Assembly: GCA_022410635.1 (NCBI GenBank)
Contig: JAJVDF010000363.1
Span: 39,137-103,136, forward strand
Length of the DNA stretch: 64,000 nucleotides
Reading direction: 5' to 3'
Source: Tretioscincus oriximinensis
Taxonomy: Eukaryota > Chordata > Lepidosauria > Squamata > Gymnophthalmidae
The position numbers and the translations under genes are program-made. Positions 56,117-64,000 of the stretch are shown here, in pieces. Within the stretch, counting starts at the first letter, position 1; each line of letters starts with the position of its first letter. The notes under the pieces were generated by a model, which worked only from the letters and a program-made list of their open reading frames with translations, was not told where the DNA came from and ran no database searches.

Positions 56117-56422
56117 TTATATGCTAGACCGGTCAGAGGCTGACGTTAGATCTGCCAGTTTTTCTCTCATCCTCCGGCTTCTGCACAGGCCAGCTGTCTC
56201 CCTCCTTTCCTCCAGGATTTGGCTCAGCCTATTAACCTCACTACCTGCTTCAGGGTCGGGAGAGACGCCGTCCTGCAATTCATCACCGTCCTCATCCCCT
56301 GAGCCCTGCAACACAGGGCTGTGCACAACACCTGGTCCTGTTGAGGACAATTGGAACAGGCTTTGTATTCCAGATGACATCCTCGAAGACCAGAAGATGA
56401 CACAAGAGTCTTTTTGGCGCAT
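56117..56422 (-). pseudogene. possible C-terminal end of a retroelement polyprotein
   Basis: A 101-codon frame ends just upstream of the LTR-like block, as expected for a pol C-terminus. It has an acidic stretch (GSGDEDGDELQDG) and a basic end (RRETAGLCRSRRMREKL). No catalytic motif is present, so the assignment rests on position and composition. Confidence 0.3.
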
Positions 56423-56424
56423 AC

Positions 56425-56627
56425 TAGGAAGTCCTGATAGAAACAGGACAAGCTCTATTCCACTTTAATGCATACATTGGTTACAGGTATTCAAAGCTGA
56501 TCATTTTGAAACTGAGCCAATATTGTACAGAGACAATTGTGAAAGAATATAGTGACTACACAGTCTTATAAGTTGACCTGAAAAATAATTTGGTTATATA
56601 ACATTAAATTCAATTATTTTTGAACTA
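56425..56627. other. unannotated spacer
   Basis: Short AT-rich sequence before the MITE; nothing recognised. Confidence 0.5.
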
Positions 56628-56750
56628 GGCACCTTTTTGCACAGACTCAGTAATGTGTTTTAGGGGTTTATTAACAACACATNTACAACATATTAGATGT
56701 GTTTTAACAGATTCCTAAAACGCATCATCGGGATCTGTGCAAACATAGCC
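56628..56750. mobile_element. Harbinger-type MITE, 123 bp
   Basis: Left end GGCACCTTTTTGCACAGACT continues CAGTAATGTGTTTTAGG. The reversed right end is GGCTATGTTTGCACAGATCC, then ATGCGTTTTAGG. Same family as 20827 and 60063. One unresolved base is at 56683. Confidence 0.85.
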
Positions 56751-56754
56751 TAAT

Positions 56755-57730
56755 AGAAGCTATCCAAAAATACATGGAGGGAGCCTTGTTGGCAATGGTT
56801 GGTCCAGAACCTCCAGAAAAATATATGTGTTGACATCTTCTATCTAAAGCCTTTGAAATGGATATGCCAGGAAAATAATCTTACCATTAATAAGAAAAGT
56901 GTCCCTGAGTTCAACGTTCTGAACAATGCCATTGGTGTTTATTGAATTTATTTATTTATTGGCATAGTTCACTGCTTTGTAGGCAGGATACGCCGGTGAG
57001 TGAAGGCAGCTCCAGAAGATGAAGCCTTTCAGCACAATGTGTGTGGGGGGCTTGCCAGCTGGTAGGTCTCTTTCAGGGGCGGCAGTGCAAGGAAGTAGGG
57101 CCACTAGCAAACATTATGCAGCAAACATTATGTTGACAAAAATCCAAGCCAAATTTGTGGCCTTTTCAGCTAGTCTGTAATATTTTGCAATAAAATATGT
57201 TATCTGACCGAATTTTATTTTTATAGTTAAAGCACAAAGGACTTCAAACTTTCTGTAAAACACAGAAAGTAATTCTAATTATACTGATTACCTTTTTTAT
57301 AACTTTATGGCAAAATTAAAGGTAAAAACTGTGGAAAATGGGTTTCATAGCCGCGATGCCTTCAAGAATGGGATTCATGGATCTTACCACAATCATGGCC
57401 TTTTCCACTGACCTGAAAAGATTCAGTAAAAGTGAAGCTTTTTTCTAAGCGGGACAAAATGAGTTTCCTACTTACCCAGGAACCTCATTCAAATTATACA
57501 AATTTATTGATGAAATCTTACACAAATATACTGAGAAACTGCCTCAGATCTGCTTCTGGCATGGAGTGTCACAATCCTCCTCTGTAAATGCTAACAATAT
57601 CTATATATGTGGGTGACTTCTTTTAAGTGGATGGATATCAGATCATGCAAACTGGATGGTTTTTATATTTCGAAGCAGTGTGGCATCTTTTCTGCACTGC
57701 CTGGCCCATGCCATTGCTCCTCCAAAGAAA
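56755..57730. other. unannotated sequence
   Basis: (TTTA)n at 56945-56960. No supported exon. Confidence 0.5.
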
Positions 57731-57737
57731 AAAATTA

Positions 57738-58000
57738 GGCTACGTTCTCACAGGCACTTTAAACCAGATGGAAATAGGATAGAAAACAGTTGTCCTTTGG
57801 GCTGGACCCAGAGTCTTGCTCTTTAATCCAAACAGAAACCGGTTTTCATTTATGCTGAGCACACAGTCGGCAATACTTTCTAAGAACTTCCAGAAGTGGA
57901 TTGAAATGAAGAGTGAGGTTATTGATTTTTTGGGGGGAGGGCAAAGCTTGATAGTATTTGAGCAGCTCAGAAAAGTTTGGTTTTGCAGATGAAAATAGAA
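57738..58000. mobile_element. possible Harbinger-type MITE, left end only
   Basis: TTA followed by GGCTACGTTCTCACAGG, the terminus shared with 665 and 62727. A matching right end was not found, so the extent is a guess. Confidence 0.35.
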
Positions 58001-58640
58001 TAGCACTCTTTTAGTAAATAGAATATAAATATTTATGTCTTTTTAAAAAAATACCAATCAGTTTTATATTTACATAGAAAAGTCACCCTTGACTTGAGTA
58101 ATACATCCAGTAGGGGCTCTGATTAACTGTAAGGCTAATATGTAGATTCTGATGATTTAATATTAACTAGCGATTTTCAGTGGCAATATAGTACTGAATG
58201 ATTCTTTTTAAACATAAAAAAACATCATCTTTAAAATCTGGGGGGCTTGAGGCAGACCTGCAATACTTCACTTGGAAATGGAAGCCAATATTCTTGTTTA
58301 TATAAATCCTTTCATTTTTCAGTTGGTATTACTCTCAAAGTGGTTCGTGCCAGTGAATAACATGTAAGAGACACCCCCCCCCCAGACTTTCAAAGTGAAA
58401 TGGACTGGAGAGACATGAAAAAGAGAAGTGGATGCAAAATAAAAAAAGAAATAATAATTTCTCGGGGCTGAAACAAAAGTGGTAGGCTCTAAGTGGCCTT
58501 TTACAGTTTGACAATCTTTTTCTGCTGATATTTTGTTTCACTAGCACATATAGGCCCTTGTTCCCAAGGATGATGAGTATCCTTTTTATTTGCTCTGGAG
58601 ATCCCAAGGCAACTGGTATTGGAAGCAGAAAATGTTATTT
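58001..58640. other. unannotated sequence
   Basis: A C-run lies at 58373-58383. Nothing else recognised. Confidence 0.5.
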
Positions 58641-58656
58641 GGGCAGAAAATAGGAA

Positions 58657-58690
58657 TTAATAATAATAATAATTAATAATAATAATAATA

Positions 58691-58734
<44 letters not shown>

Positions 58735-58735
58735 A
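58657..58735. repeat. (AAT)n(GAT)n compound microsatellite
   Basis: AAT units change to about 15 GAT units. It sits at the 3' end of the antisense L2-like LINE and probably grew from its tail. Confidence 0.93.
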
Positions 58736-58744
58736 TAGAGTATG

Positions 58745-59115
58745 GATTTTTTAATTTTTTAAATGTGTATATATACCAACCCTCCCTCCCTGGAGGGACA
58801 GAATGCAGAGGAAACTAAGAGTAAAAAACCTGGGTGAAGAGGTGTGTTTTTACCAGGCGCCGAAAGCTATACTGCGAAGGCGCCTAGAGAGCCTCTAGGG
58901 GGAGGCTGTTCCAGTGTATGGGAACCACCAAATTCCTTGCCTCTCTGAAAGGGGGGGGGGGGCTACCAGGAGGCCTTCTTCTTGAGATCTTAGTGGATGG
59001 GCAGGTCTATATGGAAGAAGATGCTCCTTCTGATAGCCACGGCACAAGTCATTTAGGCCTTTGTATGCTAATATCAACACTTGGAATTAGGCTTAGTAGT
59101 GAATTAAGGACAGTA
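58745..59115 (-). mobile_element. L2-like LINE ORF2 C-terminus
   Basis: The minus frame 59080-58895 reads 'LAYKGLNDLC', 'YQKEHLLPYRPAHPLRSQEE' and 'GLLVAPPPLSER', the post-RT C-terminal region of L2/CR1-group LINEs (compare 60910-61128). Downstream 'ggcgcc' blocks continue into the tail. A G-run (58950-58962) probably shifts the frame. Confidence 0.75.
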
Positions 59116-59334
59116 TAATGTGTGTCAGCCACTGGGCTGCTGCATTAGTTCCAGCTTCTAGTCCAATATGAACTCAAAACCTACAATTTTCCAAAATTAT
59201 ATTGGGAATATCCCTTTTGGTTTTGTATTATTCTCAATCATATCAGCATCTGAAATATGGTGCTCTTTCGGTAGGAAGGAGCATAAACAATCTTCCCTTT
59301 TTCCTCATTGATGAGTGAAGCCAAATTGTCATGA

Positions 59335-59480
59335 GAACATAAGAGCAAGTCTGCTGGATCAGATCACAGGCCACCTAGTCCATTATCCCATCTCAGTACT
59401 GTGCCAATTGTTTCTGTGCATCTCAAGCAGCAGTCATCAATTGTAATCAACTCCCATAAATAACCTTTAGACACTGGTCA
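59335..59480 (-). mobile_element. diverged CR1 3' end
   Basis: 'gaacataagagcaagtctgctggatcagatcacaggccacctagtcca' matches the CR1 terminus with a single tail unit. Confidence 0.75.
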
Positions 59481-59481
59481 C

Positions 59482-60060
59482 ACATTTACTTTTAAAACAT
59501 CAAGCCTGCAGAATGAGCTGAATTGATTTTTTTCTGATCTAATACTGAAAAAAACCCCAGATTAAGCTACTTTTTCAAGATGCAAATAAAAATAAGTGTT
59601 GTCACACCATAGTCAGACCCATAGAGCCAATATTTAGACAACCTGGAAACAATATTTAGGCCATCAATAGACATGTCCTCCTGAATTAGGTTATGCGTTC
59701 CTAAAGCTATCTATGCTGGTTGCAGTCACCATATTGTTCATGCATTTCCAAAGACCAATTGGCTAGATTCCCTTCAGCTCCGTAGTCCTAAAAGCAACAT
59801 TGGCAATGAAAGCAAAAGGACAAGAAGCATTACACTAGTTGGTTGTAGAACCAGCATCTGCAGAGTCAAAAATAGAAGTGGCCCTTGCATTCTAAATCTT
59901 GAAAGATTTATCAAAGGACAGTACATGAGCAGAAATGCAGTGCCAAATCAATGCTGCTGCTAAAAAGAAACTGTACAGAAGTGAGGTCCATCTAAAACAG
60001 GGTTGATTCAAGGAGTCTTTTAACTCCCTTTTAGGTTTAGAATTAGCACCAAAAGAGACT
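59482..60060. other. unannotated sequence
   Basis: 'gcctatctatgctggttgcagtcacc' type wording near 59710 faintly resembles CR1 3' sequence. No exon. Confidence 0.4.
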
Positions 60061-60062
60061 AA

Positions 60063-60485
60063 GGCACCTTGTTTGCACAGGCTCAGTAATGCCTTTTAGA
60101 AATTTACTTAAACACATTATATTAGGTTTAACACATATTCCAATTCTTCTCAAATACTCCTGGATATCTGAGGTGTAGTAATTTCCCCAGGAATTCGGAA
60201 TTAAGTATTGGATTCCCAGGAAAGCCCATGATTTTTTAAAATGGATTTGTTACAGTGTACAGGCTTTGGGCTTTCTCTTCCATCACAGCATCTACATCAG
60301 TTGCTGTAATGGAAGGAGATGGGACTGGGGAGGCACCTGCGTGCACATCTGCACACAGCCCAGTCTAGACAATGAGCTTGCTCACTTCTCTGCCCACCCA
60401 TGCTGCCACATTTGACAATCCTAGATTAGATGAGTTGCAAGAGATCCCAGAAATGCATTACCGAGGCCTGCGCAAACAGAGTTTA
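60063..60485. mobile_element. Harbinger-type MITE, expanded or interrupted copy
   Basis: Left end GGCACCTTGTTTGCACAGGC then TCAGTAATGCCTTTTAG. The right end is near 60450-60485 ('agaaatgcattaccgaggcctgcgcaaacagag'). Relatives are ~120 bp, so ~300 bp is extra (about 60150-60440), perhaps a later insertion. Confidence 0.6.
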
Positions 60486-60529
60486 ACGGTCAGTTCTCTG
60501 GCTGGGCCGTGGGACTGAACCTAGTGGTT

Positions 60530-61395
60530 TCCAGCTGCCTCCCTTCGGGGAGAGCCCTCTGTGTACTCTTCCCATTGTCAAGAGCCTGGGTATCCACTTG
60601 GACTCCAACCTTTCCATGGAGACCCAGGTGGTGCTCTCAGATCAAACAGTTTTCTTCTACTTGAGAGAATCTCGGCAGTTGGCCCCTCACCTCTCTCGCC
60701 CTGACCTAGCCACCATGATCCATGCAACAATTACTGCAAAGTTGGATTATTGTAACTCTTTGTATGCCTGCCTTCCCTTGCGCCTTATCCAGAGGCTGAA
60801 GTTGATGTAGAATGCAACAGCCCACTTATTAACAGGTGCCCCTCACGGGGCCCACATTTCTCCTATTTTATGGGAACTGCACTGCATTGAGTTCCAGATC
60901 CAATTCAAGGTGTTGGTTGTGACCTTTAAAGCTTTACATGGCTTAGGGCCCTCATATTTGCAAGACCAGCTTGCCCTCTATAAACTCAGGAGAACATTGA
61001 GGTCATCTATGGACCTTAATCAGTTACAGGTTCCTGGTGTCAATGAGGACCGCCTTTCGGTCACCAAAAATAGGACATTCTCTTGTGTGGCCCCTACCTG
61101 GTGGAATACCCTCTCTATGAGTACTTGAGCAATTAAAGAACTGTTGAGTTTCTGGAGAGCTTGTAAAGCAGAGTTGTTCTGCCAGGATCTGCCTCCACTG
61201 TTGTTTTAATATTGCCCCTTGGATTTGAGTTGGTATATGTTGGGGGGTTATGACTGTAATTTGTTTTTAAATATTTCCTAGGCTTTTACTGGTTTTATAT
61301 AATTATCTTGTATTTTATTGTTTTGTATCACATTGTGAGCCACCCAGAGCCCTTTGTGGGGTGGGCAGGGTATAAATCAAATAGTAAAGTAAAGA
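60530..61395 (+). mobile_element. L2-like LINE 3' end with ORF2 C-terminus
   Basis: Plus-strand frames read 'LGIHLDSNLSMETQV', 'LDYCNSLYACLPLRLIQRLKL', stop at 60808, then 'ELHCIEFQIQFKVLVVTFKA', 'LHGLGPSYLQDQLALYKLRR' and 'FSCVAPTWWNTLS'. This is the C-terminal part of L2-type ORF2. The 3' UTR ends 'gagccacccagagccctttgtggggtgggcagggtataaat', the tail copied by the SINEs. 5' truncated and with stops. Confidence 0.85.
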
Positions 61396-61419
61396 ATCTA
61401 TAAATATAAAATAGTCTAA

Positions 61420-62090
61420 GGCTAAGTTCTGACTAGAGTGGTCTAAAAACAGCTCATTTGGAGCTTGTTTTAGCAGCCTTACAGGGAAGGCAAGAAGCAG
61501 ACGCTGCACTGAATGCTTGCAGAGTGAGTACAGGAGGTGTGCCTTTTCTAAAAATACATACGTTTGGTTTCATGGACATTTCAAATTGTGTAAAATCAAG
61601 GATTGTCATCGTGGGGCTGCTTTTGGCTCCTGGTGAAGTCAGAGGCAGCCCCAAGTCCATGGCAACGAGGGAAGTCTATGTGGATCTCCTGCCATTGCTT
61701 CTGCTGCCCTTTGACAGCGCTTTAAGCAGTGATGAGGAAATAAAAAAATACTGGCAAAAGCCAGCAAGAATGGCAGAAGATCTGCTGAAATCTCCTTCCC
61801 CATCGTGGGTCCTGATCCCTGGGGGTGCTTCTGGCTTCCCCAGATGAACTCCAAGGACTTCCCAGTTATTGGACAGCTGACATTGCCTGAACGGAGTACG
61901 AACCATCATCAGAGTAGACTTAATGTGAATTGCTTTAAGGTGAACTTGCAATGGTTTCCTGAGTGAATTCCACTTAGATGCTGCTTGGCTGGGCAAACCA
62001 TGCAGGGCAAAACCATTTCCCATTTGGAGTAAATAGGAAATGGATGTGACCAGTTTTTACACCCGTTTTCCCCCCAATGAGAAGGCAGCC
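61420..62090. mobile_element. 671 bp Harbinger-type MITE, TAA duplication
   Basis: Ends GGCTAAGTTCTGACTAG and, reversed, GGCTGCCTTCTCATTGG. TAA on both sides (61417-61419, 62091-62093). Its interior is an inverted homologue of 62727-63503: the reversed 62000-62060 region aligns with 62750-62830. Open frames inside lack a transposase signature. Confidence 0.8.
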
Positions 62091-62094
62091 TAAG

Positions 62095-62720
62095 ATCACT
62101 GCTCAATACACAAACAGGACTATGTTTAAATTAATTCCACAGGCCATTCTTCTGACTTTGAAAAGTGTGCATTATCTAGTCTAGCACTGCAAATTTTCCT
62201 CTCCTCTACAAGCAGTGAATTTCTGTTTATGGAAAGGCCGGCTCATCCTCTTTGCCTCAAACAGCAAAATGTCTTCAGCTTGCCCTGCTACAGGGAAGGA
62301 TATTTGTTTCAGTAGAATACATCGTTTTATACAACTGAAATCTCTCTATCAGGCTGCTTAATTCTTTGTTTGCCTCAAAGGGCTTAGTAGCTCAGAGTTA
62401 AAAGAGGAAAGACTGACAGAAACACAAGATGAAGAGGAAGGAAACAGCGTAATTTCCAATTTTTGAAGCATATATCATGTGTAAAATTACAGGCTGCAGC
62501 ACAGAAGAGCAAGAAGCGCTCTTGGCAGAAACAAGTGTGGTTACATTAGCCCGAATCTCACTACTATCCTTCCCAAAGGGCAATTTGTTAAGATGACAGC
62601 AATTGCAGGGAGAGGATTCAGCATTAATGTGGCAGAGTTTGCCTGGCCATATATATACTATTATTGCATTGTATCACTGGTTGCAACTGGGGGATTATGA
62701 GCTATAGCAATGAGCTATAA
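62095..62720. other. unannotated sequence between two inverted MITEs
   Basis: About 630 bp of non-repeat-looking DNA flanked by oppositely oriented relatives. No exon was recognised. Confidence 0.5.
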
Positions 62721-62726
62721 GGCAAT

Positions 62727-63503
62727 GGCTACGTTCCTACTAGGGGGAAAAATGAGTGGAAAAGCTGTGTGGCACATGGGCTTCCCAGTTAATCCAAATG
62801 GAAAACCCTTTTGCCATGCACAATTTGCAAAACCACACATTTTCTGAGCAGAGTTTGTTCAGAAACTCATCTCAAATGCAGTTTGATGGAATTCACGTTA
62901 AGTGCACTCTGGTGATCATTTNGCCATGTGTTCTGACCAGACAGAAAGCTGTCCAATTGGAGCTGGTCCTTAGGGGTCCATAGCTTTTTGCCTGCAGTTT
63001 AAATTCCCACGTTGCTGCTCCAGGGTGAGGCTTTTAAACTACTGTCAAACATCTCCTGGAGCCTCAAGGAGCCAGAAGGAGCCCCAAGGATTATAATCTC
63101 TGGATTTACGGAAATGAAAACTTGTGGAAAATCAGGGATTTTTTTTAGGGCAGTCCTGTGTTCGCTGGGTGAATGCTCAGGCAACTATGCTAATTCTATG
63201 CCCTGTGCCAGCCCTCTGAAGCAGAGCCAAAATGGGTCAGGGAAATTGAGATGTGTTACCCACATTGAGAATTGTTATTTCTGTTCTAGGCAGAGGCTGA
63301 ACAAAATGCTGCAAGTTCTGCCCTTATGTCTCTCTCTCTCTCTGTATGTTTCACCATGCTTTGGAGGAAGAACTCCATTCTGGCGATGTGTGGCTTTGCA
63401 AATGATGCTTCACGAAAGCTCTCCCATTGTGGATCAACTGTGTGCACCCAGTGCAAAGTCACACGGCTTTTGCTCCTATTTTTCCCCTAGTGAGAACTCA
63501 GCC
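62727..63503. mobile_element. 777 bp Harbinger-type MITE
   Basis: Ends GGCTACGTTCCTACTAGGGG and, reversed, GGCTGAGTTCTCACTAGGGG, both then GAAAA. Same family as 61420 but in opposite orientation. It contains a 182-codon chance frame (63012-63560) that runs out of the element, so I do not call it a gene. One unresolved base is at 62922. Confidence 0.8.
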
Positions 63504-64000
63504 TTTGTTTTAAGAATACTTAAAACATCTTTTCATTTTTGTGACCTGCCCTTTTGGTAAAGTGCCAGTTGTAAGCAAGCAAATAAACAAACAAACTAGT
63601 TGATGACCAGATATTTCATGGTGTCTATAAGATGCTAGGATTAGTCAGGCATTATTTTCTGCACTTTATTTTAAATCATTCCTCCAACACAACTTTCTCT
63701 GGTATCCTGGTGTCCTCCTCCTCCACATTTCATCACCAAAACTGCCTGTCACAGCTTCAGAAAGACTGTGCCAAATAAAGCTCTCAGAATACACAACGCT
63801 TTATCAAGAGTTTCTATTTTCCCCCCTACCATTCAACTTCTGATGTCTCAATCAAACCCTACCCAAAGTCCACAAATTCATTAAGGATAAAAGCTACCGA
63901 AGAGGCCATGACAGCATGCCCTATATCTAGGAGATGAAGTACCTTTGACAAACAGTTACTTCAGGATTCTGAATGAGGAAAGTGCTACTTTCTGGAGGAA
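63504..64000. other. unannotated sequence with short repeat tail
   Basis: 63540-63598 ('tgacctgcccttttggtaaagtgcc...aaataaacaaac') resembles an L2-type tail. The rest has no recognised feature and runs off the window. Confidence 0.5.

Noticed and set aside
56121..56468. 115-codon plus-strand frame
   Set aside because: Antisense shadow of the LTR-adjacent minus-strand frame; Ser/Pro-rich by composition.
61458..61847. 129-codon plus-strand frame
   Set aside because: It lies within a MITE and is not kept in the related element at 62727 when read in the corresponding direction.
63012..63560. 182-codon plus-strand frame
   Set aside because: It starts inside a MITE and runs past its end. No transposase or other domain is visible.
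1..64000. CRISPR arrays, bacterial operons or phage genes
   Set aside because: No regularly spaced identical repeats with unique spacers. Repeat content and intron-like composition are those of a vertebrate genome.

Overview
This 64 kb window is eukaryotic nuclear DNA, most likely from a squamate reptile (lizard, gecko or snake). The evidence is its mix of repeats: CR1 LINEs with (TTCTTATG)n tails, L2-like LINEs, tRNA-derived SINEs with L2-like tails, a Penelope-like element with a GIY-YIG nuclease, a short L1 insertion, Tc1/mariner-type and Harbinger-type MITEs, and LTR remnants. I found no complete host protein-coding gene, tRNA, rRNA or CRISPR array. Bacterial concepts such as operons and ribosome binding sites do not apply. 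Almost every open reading frame is a transposon fragment or chance.

Layout. 1-7 kb: a (TCT)n microsatellite, a MITE remnant with unresolved bases, CR1 scraps and unique AT-rich DNA. 7.1-7.6 kb: nested palindromic MITEs. 9.1-10.3 kb: a long inverted-repeat element with a relative at 50-50.7 kb. 11.2-14.8 kb: a nearly full-length CR1 LINE on the minus strand (ORF1 with zinc finger, coiled coil and esterase-like domain; ORF2 with endonuclease and reverse transcriptase), bordered by a mariner-type MITE. 15.3-16.7 kb: a duplicated promoter-like sequence with a small signal-peptide-like ORF, a SINE and a Penelope-like GIY-YIG fragment. 24.4-25.6 kb: a young 5'-truncated L1 flanked by an identical 57 bp target duplication. 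30-34 kb: CR1 pieces.

35.3-36.5 kb is a strong CpG island with a GC-box cluster. It is the best evidence for a host promoter and first exon, but I cannot name the gene or its direction. 37.1 and 51.0 kb each hold a ~200 bp back-to-back inverted Penelope-like 3' end with its own perfect target duplication. 40-41.4 kb and 55.6-56.4 kb hold LTR-like remnants. 42.8-48 kb has MITEs, a SINE and LINE meeting at a GAT microsatellite, and a composite palindromic MITE. 48.4-53.7 kb has CR1/L2-type reverse transcriptase fragments. 56.6-63.5 kb has Harbinger-type MITEs (TTA/TAA duplications) and two L2-like LINE 3' ends.

The rest looks like intronic or intergenic sequence. A few short stretches with plausible splice sites are listed as weak candidate exons. 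I see no convincing new biological system. The most unusual things are the long L1 duplication, the paired inverted Penelope tails, the MITE families with internal palindromes, and the unassigned CpG island.
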